Origin: Pseudomonas benzenivorans
GTDB taxonomy: Bacteria > Pseudomonadota > Gammaproteobacteria > Pseudomonadales > Pseudomonadaceae
DNA: 64,000 nucleotides
Reading direction: 5' to 3'
Assembly (NCBI RefSeq): GCF_024397895.1
Contig: NZ_CP073346.1
Coordinates: 3,286,001-3,350,000 of the forward strand
Part shown: one piece after another, positions 17,357-27,651 of the stretch
How the letters are laid out: every line of letters starts with the position of its first letter
Position numbering within the stretch: the stretch's first letter is position 1
Position numbers and translations under genes: made by a program
The notes under the pieces: model-generated
Database searches by the model: none
The model's input: only the letters and a program-made list of their open reading frames with translations
What the model was told of the DNA's origin: nothing

Positions 17357-17719
17357 ATGCTGTTACGCGGCCTGTCCTGGCTGGTGTTGTGCCAGTTGCT
17401 CGGCACTGCGCTGAATGTCCTGCTGCTGCCAATGCTGCCGGGGCCCATCATCGGCATGCTGCTGCTGCTGGTTTTTCTGCTGTTGCGCGGCGAGGTCGGC
17501 GAGCCGGTGCAGCTGGCGGCCGGCAGTCTGCTCAAGTACCTGCCGTTGTTGCTGGTGCCGCCGGCCGTTGGCGTGATGGCCTATGCCGAGGCGATAGTCG
17601 CCGACTTCTGGGCGGTGGTCGGGGCGCTGGTGTTGTCGCTGGTGCTGTCGGTGGTGTTCGCCGGCTGGGTGATGCAGAAGCTGATCGAGCGCCAGACGCG
17701 CCGTCGGGAGGACGCATGA
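17357..17719 (+). CDS. CidA/LrgA family holin-like membrane protein
   Basis: 120 aa with four predicted membrane helices and the family block LLPMLPGPIIGMLLLLVFLL. The family resembles phage holins and, with LrgB-type partners, affects murein hydrolase activity, cell death and in some bacteria pyruvate or other metabolite transport. The stop overlaps the ATG of the lrgB-type gene (ATGA), so the two are co-translated as is usual. Confidence 0.92.
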   Translation: MLLRGLSWLVLCQLLGTALNVLLLPMLPGPIIGMLLLLVFLLLRGEVGEPVQLAAGSLLKYLPLLLVPPAVGVMAYAEAIVADFWAVVGALVLSLVLSVVFAGWVMQKLIERQTRRREDA

Positions 17720-18432
17720 CGGCCGACTGGTATGGCGCCTGGCAGGCGGTGACTCATCACCCGTTGTTCGGCGCGGGGGTGACCCTGGGTGCCTATCAGC
17801 TGGCCGCCGCGGCCTACGAGAAGACCCGCTGGGTGTTCCTGCAGCCGGTGCTGGTGTCGATGCTGATCGTCATCGCCGTGCTCCTGTTGTGCGGCTTGAG
17901 TTTTGCCGAGTACCGGGCGAGTGCCGAGGCGGTCAGCCTGTTCCTCGGCCCGGCCACGGTGGCCCTGGCCGTGCCGCTGTACCTCAACCTGCGGCGCATC
18001 CGTCAGTTGTTCTGGCCGATCATGCTGACCCTGCTGATCGCCGGCGTGGTGGCCACCGCACTCGGGGTTGCCTTGGCCTGGGTGTTCGGCGCCGAGCGGA
18101 TCATGCTGATGAGCATGGCGCCGAAGTCGGTGACGTCGCCGATCGCCATGCTGGTGGCCGAGCAGGTTGGCGGCATTGCCGCGCTGGCTGCGGTGTTCGT
18201 GATGATCACCGGGGTGCTGGGGGCGATCTTCGGCCCTTCGTTGCTGCGCCTGGCCGGGGTGCGCCACCCTGCGGCGCTGGGCATGGCGCTGGGCATGACC
18301 GCCCATGCCGTGGGCACGGCGCAGGCGATGCAGGTGAGCGAGGAATGCGGCGCCTTCGCCGCGTTGGCCATGAGCCTGATGGGCATGCTCACCGCGGTAT
18401 TGTTACCCTTGGCGGTAGTGCTGCTGGCGTAA
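17716..18432 (+). CDS. lrgB: LrgB family (antiholin-like) membrane protein
   Basis: 238 aa from MTADWYGAWQAV. The frame is open much further upstream, but that part overlaps the lrgA-like gene in another frame. Seven or so membrane helices are seen, with the family signatures FLGPATVALAVPLY, LMSMAPKSVTSPIAM and ALGMTAHAVGTAQAM. It is the partner of the preceding holin-like protein. Confidence 0.94.
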   Translation: MTADWYGAWQAVTHHPLFGAGVTLGAYQLAAAAYEKTRWVFLQPVLVSMLIVIAVLLLCGLSFAEYRASAEAVSLFLGPATVALAVPLYLNLRRIRQLFWPIMLTLLIAGVVATALGVALAWVFGAERIMLMSMAPKSVTSPIAMLVAEQVGGIAALAAVFVMITGVLGAIFGPSLLRLAGVRHPAALGMALGMTAHAVGTAQAMQVSEECGAFAALAMSLMGMLTAVLLPLAVVLLA

Positions 18433-18441
18433 GGAGGCCCG

Positions 18442-19032
18442 ATGAACCTATCCCTGTTCCCCTTGAATACCGTGCTGTTTCCGGGCTGCCTGCTCGACTT
18501 GCAGATCTTCGAGGCGCGCTACCTGGACATGATCAGCCGCTGCATGAAACAGGGCGAAGGCTTCGGCGTGGTGTGCATCGTCGAGGGCGAGGAGGTCGGT
18601 GAAGCCGCCAGCCAGTTCGCCGCGATCGGTTGCGAGGCGCTGATCCGTGATTTCCAACAGCGGCCCAATGGCTTGCTGGGGATTCGCGTCGAGGGCGGCC
18701 GGCGCTTTCGCGTGCAGCGCGCCCAGGTGCTGCCGGACCAGCTGACGCTGGGCGAGGTGGACTGGCTGGAGGACGGCCCACAGCGCCCCCTGCTCGCCGA
18801 GCACGCCGACCTGGCGGCGCTGCTCAGCGCCCTGGCCGAGCACCCGCTGGTCGAGGGGCTCGGCATGGGCGGCGCGGTCGATGATCAGTCCGCCCTGGCC
18901 AATCAGTTGGCCTACCTGCTGCCGTTGTCCGCCGAGCAGAAACTGCAGCTGCTTTCCCTCGACGAGCCCCAGGCGCGCCTGCAGCTGTTGCAGGTGGCGC
19001 TCGACCAGCTGCAAGGCGAGCTGGGCGCCTGA
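18442..19032 (+). CDS. LON N-terminal (substrate-binding) domain protein
   Basis: 196 aa. The sequence NLSLFPLNTVLFPGCLLDLQ, then FEARYLDMISRCMKQGEGFG, is the standard Lon N-terminal domain (PUA-like). There is no ATPase or protease domain, so it is a stand-alone member, possibly an adaptor. The start lies nine bases after lrgB with an AAGGAGG ribosome binding site, so it is likely in the same transcript. Confidence 0.93.
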   Translation: MNLSLFPLNTVLFPGCLLDLQIFEARYLDMISRCMKQGEGFGVVCIVEGEEVGEAASQFAAIGCEALIRDFQQRPNGLLGIRVEGGRRFRVQRAQVLPDQLTLGEVDWLEDGPQRPLLAEHADLAALLSALAEHPLVEGLGMGGAVDDQSALANQLAYLLPLSAEQKLQLLSLDEPQARLQLLQVALDQLQGELGA

Positions 19033-19058
19033 GCGCCGGGCCCATCCAGCAGGCGGGC

Positions 19059-20375
19059 TCAGTAGCGGTACAGCAACAGGCCTTCCGACAGGTGCCAGGT
19101 GGCGACGGTGCCGAGCAGCGCCAGGCAGGCCGGCAGGATCAGCCACCAGACCCGCGCCGGCAGCGCCGGCAGCGGTGAGCGCCACTCCACCAGACCCAGC
19201 GTCAGGCCGCAGAGGCCCGCGGCCAGCAGCGCGCCGGCGATGATGTCGCTCGGCCAATGAACCCCCAGATAGACCCGCGAGAGGGCAATCGCCAGCGCCG
19301 GCAGGCCGGCCAGCAGCAGCCAGGCCAGGCGCAGGCGTGCCGGCTGGCCACGGCCGGCGAGAATGCCCAGTAGCAGGAACAGTGCGAATGCCGCCGAGCT
19401 GTGCCCGCTGGGAAAGCTGAAGCTGCCCAGGGGCTCCAGCAGCACGTCCGGGCGATGGCGGGCGAACAGGTTCTTCAGTGCGCTGTTGGCCAGCGCCGTG
19501 GCGAGCAGGGCGGTGCCGGCGAGCAGAGCCGGGCGCCATTGTCGGGCGAGCAGCAGCAGCAGGCAGAGCAGCAGGCCGGTGGCCAGTTGGGTGGCGAAGT
19601 CGCCGAGGCGGGTGACCAGCACCATCAGCTCGTCCAGGCTGGCGCCGCGCTGTTCCTGGAGCAGGGCCAGCAGGCCCTGGTCGAGCTGGCCCAGGCGCGG
19701 CCAGCCGATGATCAGGCCGAGCAGCAACAGCAGGCTCAGTCCCGCCGCCAGCAGGCTGCTGTGCTTATAGCCGCTCAGGCTGCTGTGCGCGCTGACCACC
19801 AGCAACAGCGCCAGGCCGCCGGCGAGCAGCAGGGCCTGCCCCCAGAACCCGGGCGGCAGCGGCAGGCGCAAGGCCGCGCCGGTGGCCCAGCCCGGCAGCA
19901 GGTAGGCCACTGCCCAGCCTGCCGCGGCGACCAGGCTGACCGCGGCGAAGCGTCCGACCGGCATGTTGAACATGCCGGCCACCATTGGCAGCATCGGTCG
20001 CAGCGGGCCGATATAGCGGCCGACCAGCAGGCTGGCGACGCCGTAGCGCCGAAAGTAGTGCTCCGCCCCGGTCAGCCATTGCGGGTGGTGGCGCAGCCCG
20101 GGCAGGCGGCGGATGTCCTGGTGGAAGTAGCGCCCGGCGGCATAGGACAGGGCATCGCCGAGCAGGCCGCCGCAGTAGGCCAGGGCCAGGGTCTGCCACA
20201 GGCCCAGGGCGCCGCCGCCGGCCAGCACGGCGACGGCGAACAGCAGCACGGTGCCCGGCACGATGATCCCGGCGATGGCCAGGCACTCGACGCAGGCGAT
20301 CAGGAACACCGCCAGCCCCAGCCACTGCGGGTGAGCCCCGAGCCAGCCGGTCACGGCATCGAGCCACTGGCTCAT
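19059..20375 (-). CDS. DedA family / PAP2 phosphatase fusion
   Basis: 438 aa starting MSQWLDAVTGWLG; the open frame runs on upstream but overlaps the glycosylase gene, whose stop meets this ATG (ATGA). The N-terminal half is a DedA (VTT/SNARE-associated) membrane domain: AIAGIIVPGTVLLFAVAVLA, YAAGRYFHQDIRRLPG and VGRYIGPLRPMLPMVAGM. The C-terminal half is a PAP2 phosphatase with all three motifs: KNLFARHRP, PSGH and SRVYLGVHWPSD. DedA proteins include undecaprenyl phosphate translocases and PAP2 enzymes include undecaprenyl pyrophosphate phosphatases. A lipid-carrier role for the fusion is a reasonable inference. Confidence 0.92.
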   Translation of the reverse strand: MSQWLDAVTGWLGAHPQWLGLAVFLIACVECLAIAGIIVPGTVLLFAVAVLAGGGALGLWQTLALAYCGGLLGDALSYAAGRYFHQDIRRLPGLRHHPQWLTGAEHYFRRYGVASLLVGRYIGPLRPMLPMVAGMFNMPVGRFAAVSLVAAAGWAVAYLLPGWATGAALRLPLPPGFWGQALLLAGGLALLLVVSAHSSLSGYKHSSLLAAGLSLLLLLGLIIGWPRLGQLDQGLLALLQEQRGASLDELMVLVTRLGDFATQLATGLLLCLLLLLARQWRPALLAGTALLATALANSALKNLFARHRPDVLLEPLGSFSFPSGHSSAAFALFLLLGILAGRGQPARLRLAWLLLAGLPALAIALSRVYLGVHWPSDIIAGALLAAGLCGLTLGLVEWRSPLPALPARVWWLILPACLALLGTVATWHLSEGLLLYRY

Positions 20376-21088
20376 GGCGCGGCCTCCGGGCTGGCGAGCC
20401 GCCAGTAGTCGCGGCCTTCGAGCTGGCCCCGGCGCAGCGGATTGCGGGTGCAGAAGCGGGCGAAGGCGGCATCGACGAAACGGTAGGGCAGGTGCTCGTC
20501 GCGTCCGGCAGGAATGCCCAGGCGCGTGGACTGGATGATCTGCGCGGGACGCTCGCCGACATCCTCGACGAACAGGCGCAACGGGTCGAAGCGCTGGGCA
20601 TCCCAGTCCGGCACCTTCAGACCAAGCGCACGGCACAGCAGGGTCTGGCCGGCGCAAAGGCGCTCCGGCGGCCTTGGCCGGCCCTGGGCGTCCGGGTTGT
20701 TGGTCTGCATCCGCGCCAGGCTGGCGGCGCCCGAGTGGTGGTCGAGCCAGGGCCGGGCCGACTTGATCAGCACCGCATTGCCCGGCCCCTGGGCGCTGAA
20801 GTTCAGCGAGTCGCCGCCGCGCGCGTAATACATGTAGATGTGCCCGCCGTCGGCAAACAGCGCACGGCGCTTCTCGGTGTAGCCCAGGGAGGCGTGGCTG
20901 CCTTTCTCCGCGCAGTAGTACGCCTCGGTCTCGATGATTTGCGCGCTCAGCCAGAGCCCGTCGACCCGGTGGCGGATCACCTTGCCGAGCAGTTCGCGGG
21001 CCAGGGTCTGGGCATCACGGTCGAAGAAGGCGTCGCGCAACGGCTGGGCGTCGGGCCAGGGCAGCGAGAGGGCAGCGTTGTCGGGCAT
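20372..21088 (-). CDS. 3-methyladenine DNA glycosylase (AAG/MPG family)
   Basis: 238 aa from MPDNAALSLPWPD; another ATG 12 codons upstream is possible, and neither has a strong ribosome binding site. The family signatures are LARELLGKVIRHR, IIETEAYY (catalytic Glu) and GHIYMYYARGG. It removes alkylated purines such as 3-methyladenine in base excision repair. The domain is of the type found in human MPG, not AlkA. The stop overlaps the start of the DedA-PAP2 gene, an unusual pairing of DNA repair with a membrane enzyme. Confidence 0.9.
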   Translation of the reverse strand: MPDNAALSLPWPDAQPLRDAFFDRDAQTLARELLGKVIRHRVDGLWLSAQIIETEAYYCAEKGSHASLGYTEKRRALFADGGHIYMYYARGGDSLNFSAQGPGNAVLIKSARPWLDHHSGAASLARMQTNNPDAQGRPRPPERLCAGQTLLCRALGLKVPDWDAQRFDPLRLFVEDVGERPAQIIQSTRLGIPAGRDEHLPYRFVDAAFARFCTRNPLRRGQLEGRDYWRLASPEAAP

Positions 21089-21195
21089 GCGGTCGGCGGA
21101 TCCACGGGAGCAGGTGCCCGACATGATAATGAGTAAGTCCGCCTATGGGCGCGGCCAATGCCTGAAAAGTGCGGTCGCGGCCCCTCTGCTACGCG

Positions 21196-21468
21196 TCAGG
21201 TCACTTTGCGCAGGAGCACCTCTTCGATCCTGTCGGCGCGATCGGCTGGGGGCTCGCCGGTCAGTTCGCTGATCAGTTCCCAGTGCTGATCGAGTTCGTG
21301 GCTCAGCGACTCCAGCCGAGCGATCATGCGCGAGCCGGCGCCGCGCACGCCAGGGTCCGAGCTGCGCAGCAGGTCGAAGGACAGCGAGGTCATCGCCGCG
21401 GTCATGTGGGTCAGGCTGCGAGAGGTGAGGGTGAGGAGTTCGGTGAGCTGCTGTTCTTTTCGAGTCAT
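21196..21468 (-). CDS. Small conserved-looking alpha-helical protein, unknown
   Basis: 90 aa, AAGGAAG ribosome binding site eight bases before the ATG, which supports it as a gene. The composition is helical and amphipathic (LTELLTLTSRSLTHMTAAM, then MIARLESLSHELDQHWELI), with no Cys, signal peptide or membrane segment. I do not recognise a named family. Confidence 0.7.
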   Translation of the reverse strand: MTRKEQQLTELLTLTSRSLTHMTAAMTSLSFDLLRSSDPGVRGAGSRMIARLESLSHELDQHWELISELTGEPPADRADRIEEVLLRKVT

Positions 21469-21492
21469 GTCGGTCTTCCTTGGCCGGTATGG

Positions 21493-21579
21493 TCAGAGCG
21501 GTGGCGGTGCGGCGAGCCAGGCGGCGAAATGGCTGAGCGCCATCAATAGAGAGGCGATAACCACGACTTTCTGCCGCAT
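21493..21579 (-). CDS. Candidate 28-residue membrane miniprotein
   Basis: A short open frame encodes MRQKVVVIASLLMALSHF then AAWLAAPPPL: one hydrophobic helix with a positively charged start. Its stop lies 24 bases upstream of the next gene on the same strand. The ribosome binding site is weak, so this could be a small membrane peptide, or untranslated leader of the 90-residue gene. Confidence 0.3.
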   Translation of the reverse strand: MRQKVVVIASLLMALSHFAAWLAAPPPL

Positions 21580-21751
21580 GGGCGAGTTCGCTTTCGCGAG
21601 TCATGCACATCCGTGTATGGCTCGATGCTATCACGGCGTGCCGTGAAACCGCGCGCTCTTCTGGGCACCTATCCGTCAGCGGCGGACGGGCCCGCAAGAC
21701 GCTCCGTCTGCTATCTGCCCGGTGCCGCTGTGCGTGGACCTGCTGCGCGGC

Positions 21752-21757
21752 TATAAT
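21752..21757 (+). promoter_or_regulatory. Possible -10 box of the proA operon
   Basis: A perfect TATAAT lies 35 bases before the proA ATG. The -35 region is poor (TGTGCG), so confidence is limited. It is the only promoter-like element in this gap. Confidence 0.4.
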
Positions 21758-21792
21758 CAGCGGCTTTTCCTACTGCCAGGCCCCCCGAGACC

Positions 21793-23713
<1,921 letters not shown>

Positions 23714-23735
23714 ACACGAGGCATACGAGTTACCT

Positions 23736-24110
23736 ATGAAGAATCAAGTAATGCGCAGCGAAGACCTGGTCAAACTGGCGATCGCCGCCCTGGAAGAGAT
23801 CAAGGCCCAGGACATCACCACCATCGATGTGCGGGAGAAGACCAGCATCACCGACTACATGGTGATCGCCAGCGGCACCTCCAGCCGTCACGTCAAGTCG
23901 CTGGTCGACAACGTGCTGGAAAAGGTCAAGGAACAGGGCGTGCGCCCGATCGGCAGCGAAGGTCTGGACAGCGGGGAGTGGGCCCTGCTCGACCTCGGCG
24001 ACATCGTCGTGCACGTGATGCTGCCGACCGCGCGCCAGTTCTATGACCTCGAGCGTCTGTGGCAGGGCGCCGAGCAGAGCCGCGCGCAGCATGGCGTGGA
24101 TCACGAGTAA
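23736..24110 (+). CDS. rsfS: Ribosome silencing factor RsfS
   Basis: 124 aa. It binds ribosomal protein L14 on the 50S subunit and blocks subunit joining when nutrients are scarce. Family motifs: [18 protein letters not shown] and [20 protein letters not shown], then [18 protein letters not shown]. An [10 protein letters not shown] start five codons downstream is possible. rlmH follows 12 bases later. Confidence 0.96.
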   Translation: MKNQVMRSEDLVKLAIAALEEIKAQDITTIDVREKTSITDYMVIASGTSSRHVKSLVDNVLEKVKEQGVRPIGSEGLDSGEWALLDLGDIVVHVMLPTARQFYDLERLWQGAEQSRAQHGVDHE

Positions 24111-24122
24111 GGACCGCCCGCG

Positions 24123-24590
24123 GTGCGCATCAAACTGATCGCCGTCGGCTCGCGCATGCCGCGCTGGGTGGAGGAGGGCTGGCAGGAATACGCCAAGCGC
24201 ATGCCCGCCGAGCTGGCCCTGGAACTGGTGGAGATTCCCCTGACCACCCGGGGCAAGAATGCCGACGTGGCGCGGATGATCCGGCAGGAGGGCGAAGCCA
24301 TGCTGGCCAAGGTGCAGCCCGGGGAACGCATCGTCACCCTGGAGGTCGAAGGGCGGCCGTGGAGCACCGAGCAACTGGCCGTCGAGCTGGACAAGTGGCG
24401 CCTGGATGCGCGCACCGTCAACCTTATGGTCGGCGGGCCGGAAGGCCTGGCGCCGGAGGTGCAGGCGCGCAGCGAGCAACGTTGGTCGCTGTCGCCACTG
24501 ACCCTGCCACACCCGCTGGTGCGCATCCTCATCGGCGAACAGATCTACCGCGCCTGGACCGTGTTGTCCGGTCACCCTTACCACAAGTAA
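24123..24590 (+). CDS. rlmH: 23S rRNA (pseudouridine1915-N3)-methyltransferase
   Basis: 155 aa with a GTG start. It is a SPOUT-fold methyltransferase that acts on the assembled 70S ribosome. Motifs: [19 protein letters not shown], the knot signature [13 protein letters not shown], and the end [20 protein letters not shown]. It is adjacent to rsfS, as usual. Confidence 0.96.
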   Translation: MRIKLIAVGSRMPRWVEEGWQEYAKRMPAELALELVEIPLTTRGKNADVARMIRQEGEAMLAKVQPGERIVTLEVEGRPWSTEQLAVELDKWRLDARTVNLMVGGPEGLAPEVQARSEQRWSLSPLTLPHPLVRILIGEQIYRAWTVLSGHPYHK

Positions 24591-24602
24591 CAGCAGTCGC
24601 CG

Positions 24603-26492
24603 ATGCCCCAGCCGATCCGCCTCAAGGACCACGAAAAAGACGCGCGCCTGATCCGTGCGCGTGCGTTCGTCGGTGCTCTGTTGGTGGTGCTGCTCACCGC
24701 GGTTCTGGTTGCCCGTCTCTACTACCTGCAGGTGGTGCAGTACGAGTACCACTCGACCCTGTCGGAAAACAACCGGGTGCACGTGCAGCCGATCCCGCCC
24801 AACCGCGGGCTGATCTTCGACCGCAACGGGGCGATCATCGCCGACAACCGGCCCAGCTTCAGCCTGACCCTGACCCGCGAGCGGGCCGGCGACTGGGAGC
24901 AGGTGCTGGATGTGATCGTCGAGGTGCTGGGGCTGAGCGAGGACGAGCGCGCGCTGTTCGAGAAACGCGTGCGCCAGGGGCGCCGACCGTTCGAGCCGGT
25001 GCCGGTGCTGTTCGAGCTGTCCGAGGAGCAGATCGCCCGCGTCGCCATCAACCAGTTCCGCCTGCCCGGCGTCGAAGTGGTCGCCCGTCTGGTGCGCCAC
25101 TATCCGCTGGGCGAGCACTTCGCCCATTCGGTGGGCTATGTCGGTCGGATCAACGAGAAGGAACTGAAGGAGCTCGACCCGGTGGCGTACAGCGGTACCC
25201 ACCATATCGGCAAGACCGGCATCGAGCGCTTCTATGAAGACCAGCTGCACGGCGAGGTGGGCTACGAGGAAGTCGAGACCAATGCCCGCGGTCGCGTGTT
25301 GCGGGTGCTCAAGCGCACCGACCCGTTGCCGGGCACCGATATCGTGCTGACCCTCGATGCCCAGCTGCAGAAGGCCGCAGAGGAGGCCCTGGGCGGCCGC
25401 CGTGGCGCCGTCGTGGCGATCCAGCCGGCCACCGGTGAGGTGCTGGCCATGGTCAGTCAGCCGAGCTTCGACCCCAATCCGTTCGTCACGGGCATCAGCT
25501 TCAAGGCCTATGCCGACCTGCGCGACTCGATCGACCGTCCCCTGTACAACCGGGTGCTGCGCGGCCTCTATCCGCCGGGCTCGACCATCAAGCCGATGAT
25601 GGCGGTGGCCGGCCTCGACGCCGGGGTGGTGACGCCCACGTCGCGGGTGTTCGACCCGGGCTTCTACCAGTTGCCCGGCCATACCCACAAGTATCGCAAC
25701 TGGAACCGCAGCGGCGATGGCTGGGTGAGCATGGAAATGGCCATCGCCCGTTCCAACGACACCTACTTCTACGACCTGGCCCACAAGATGGGCATCGATC
25801 GCATGCACGACTACATGACCCGCTTCGGCCTGGGGCAGCGGGTGTCGCTGGACATGTTCGAGGAGACCGCCGGTCTGATGCCCTCGCGCGACTGGAAGCG
25901 CGCGCGCTATCGCCAGCCCTGGTACCCGGGCGAGACCCTGATTCTCGGTATCGGCCAGGGCTACATGCAGACCACGCCACTGCAGCTGGCCCAGGCCGTG
26001 ACCCTGATGGCCAACCGTGGCAAATGGATTCGTCCGCACCTGGCCAAGAGCATCGAGGGGCGCCAGCCGGTCGACAGCGAACCCATGCCGGATATCGTCC
26101 TGCGTGACCCCAAGGCCTGGGATCATGCCAACTTCGGCATGGTGCAGGTGATGCACGGCGCCCGCGGCACCGCCAAGAAGGTCGGCGACAGCGCGGTCTA
26201 TCGCATCGCCGGCAAGAGCGGCACGGCCCAGGTGGTGGCGATCAAGCAAGGCGAGAAATACGACCGCAGCAAGGTGCAGGAACGGCACCGTGACCACGCC
26301 CTGTTCGTTGCCTTTGCCCCGGTGGAGAACCCGCAGATCGCCGTGGCGGTGATGGTGGAGAACGGCGAGTCCGGCTCCGGGGTGGCGGCGCCGGTGGTCA
26401 AGCAGGTGATGGATGCCTGGCTGCTGGATGAAAACGGCCAGTTGAAGGCCGAATATGCGCCGCCCCTGAGCGCCGAGGTCAGTGAACGATGA
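24603..26492 (+). CDS. mrdA: Penicillin-binding protein 2 (elongasome transpeptidase)
   Basis: 629 aa, one N-terminal membrane helix (about 20-42), then the dimerisation region and a class B transpeptidase domain. The active-site motifs are STIK at 327-330, SND at 384-386 and KSG at 538-540. It cross-links peptidoglycan for side-wall growth together with RodA, whose gene overlaps the end by four bases. It is the target of mecillinam-type beta-lactams. It is called pbpA in P. aeruginosa. Confidence 0.97.
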   Translation: MPQPIRLKDHEKDARLIRARAFVGALLVVLLTAVLVARLYYLQVVQYEYHSTLSENNRVHVQPIPPNRGLIFDRNGAIIADNRPSFSLTLTRERAGDWEQVLDVIVEVLGLSEDERALFEKRVRQGRRPFEPVPVLFELSEEQIARVAINQFRLPGVEVVARLVRHYPLGEHFAHSVGYVGRINEKELKELDPVAYSGTHHIGKTGIERFYEDQLHGEVGYEEVETNARGRVLRVLKRTDPLPGTDIVLTLDAQLQKAAEEALGGRRGAVVAIQPATGEVLAMVSQPSFDPNPFVTGISFKAYADLRDSIDRPLYNRVLRGLYPPGSTIKPMMAVAGLDAGVVTPTSRVFDPGFYQLPGHTHKYRNWNRSGDGWVSMEMAIARSNDTYFYDLAHKMGIDRMHDYMTRFGLGQRVSLDMFEETAGLMPSRDWKRARYRQPWYPGETLILGIGQGYMQTTPLQLAQAVTLMANRGKWIRPHLAKSIEGRQPVDSEPMPDIVLRDPKAWDHANFGMVQVMHGARGTAKKVGDSAVYRIAGKSGTAQVVAIKQGEKYDRSKVQERHRDHALFVAFAPVENPQIAVAVMVENGESGSGVAAPVVKQVMDAWLLDENGQLKAEYAPPLSAEVSER

Positions 26493-27634
26493 ACAGCAGT
26501 TTCGATCGCACCCTGTCCAGCGAGGACGTCCTGCGTCGCCGCGCCAGCCTGCTGCAGCGCCTGCACATCGACGGCCTGCTGTTGTTGCTGCTGCTGACCC
26601 TGGCGGCCGGCAGCCTGTTCATTCTCTATTCGGCCAGCGGCAAGAACGTCGATCTGCTGATCAAGCAGGCCACTTCCTTCGGCATCGGCCTGGTCGGCAT
26701 GTTCATCATCGCCCAGTTCGAGCCGCGCTTCATGGCGCGCTGGGTGCCGCTGGCCTACGTCGGCGGCGTCGGCCTGCTGGTGGTGGTCGACGTCATGGGC
26801 CACAACGCCATGGGCGCGACCCGCTGGATCAATATCCCCGGGGTGATCCGCTTCCAGCCTTCGGAGTTCATGAAGATCATCATGCCGGCGACCATCGCCT
26901 GGTACCTGTCGAGCCGCAGCCTGCCGCCGAGCCTGAAGCACATCGTCATCAGCCTGTCGCTGATCGTCGTGCCCTTCGTGCTGATCCTCTTGCAGCCGGA
27001 CCTGGGCACCTCGCTGCTGGTGATCACCTCGGGCGCCTTCGTGCTGTTCATGGCCGGTCTGCAATGGCGCTGGATCATCGGCGCGGCGGCGGCTGTGGTG
27101 CCGATCGCGGTGGGCATGTGGTACTTCGTTTTGCGCGAGTACCAGAAGCAGCGGGTGCTAACCTTCCTCAATCCGGAGAGTGATCCGCTGGGCAGCGGCT
27201 GGAACATCATCCAGTCGAAGGCGGCGATCGGTTCCGGTGGCGTGTTGGGCAAGGGCTGGCTGCTCGGCACCCAGTCCCATCTGGACTTTTTGCCGGAAAG
27301 CCACACGGACTTTATCATCGCCGTGCTGGCCGAGGAGTTCGGCCTGGTCGGGGTGTGCCTGCTGCTGCTGCTCTACGTGCTGTTAATCGCCCGCGGCCTG
27401 GTGATTACCGTGCAAGCGCAGACGCTGTTCGGTAAGCTTTTGGCCGGGGCGTTGACCATGACGTTCTTCGTCTACGTATTCGTCAATATCGGCATGGTCA
27501 GCGGGCTGTTGCCGGTGGTGGGGGTGCCACTGCCGTTTATCAGCTACGGCGGTACTTCGCTGATCACGCTGCTCTCTGGATTTGGAATTTTGATGTCGAT
27601 CCACACCCATCGTAAGTGGATCGCTCAGGTTTGA
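26489..27634 (+). CDS. rodA: Peptidoglycan polymerase RodA (SEDS family)
   Basis: 381 aa with ten predicted membrane helices. SEDS signatures: WINIPGVIRFQPSEFMKI, LQPDLGTSLLVI, and the catalytic Asp region FLPESHTDFIIAVLAEEFGL. The end FISYGGTSLITLLSGFGILM is typical. It is the glycosyltransferase that works with PBP2. The ATG overlaps the mrdA stop (ATGA), so the two are co-translated. Confidence 0.97.
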   Translation: MNSSFDRTLSSEDVLRRRASLLQRLHIDGLLLLLLLTLAAGSLFILYSASGKNVDLLIKQATSFGIGLVGMFIIAQFEPRFMARWVPLAYVGGVGLLVVVDVMGHNAMGATRWINIPGVIRFQPSEFMKIIMPATIAWYLSSRSLPPSLKHIVISLSLIVVPFVLILLQPDLGTSLLVITSGAFVLFMAGLQWRWIIGAAAAVVPIAVGMWYFVLREYQKQRVLTFLNPESDPLGSGWNIIQSKAAIGSGGVLGKGWLLGTQSHLDFLPESHTDFIIAVLAEEFGLVGVCLLLLLYVLLIARGLVITVQAQTLFGKLLAGALTMTFFVYVFVNIGMVSGLLPVVGVPLPFISYGGTSLITLLSGFGILMSIHTHRKWIAQV

Positions 27635-27651
27635 TTGGGGTGACTATTTCA

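Noticed and set aside
17308..17715. Long upstream extension of the lrgB frame
   Set aside because: It overlaps the real lrgA-like gene in another frame; the ATG at 17716 with ATGA coupling is the family start.
23730..26297. Open frame of 855 codons on the minus strand
   Set aside because: It lies opposite rsfS, rlmH and mrdA, has no family resemblance, and is a by-product of high GC codon use.
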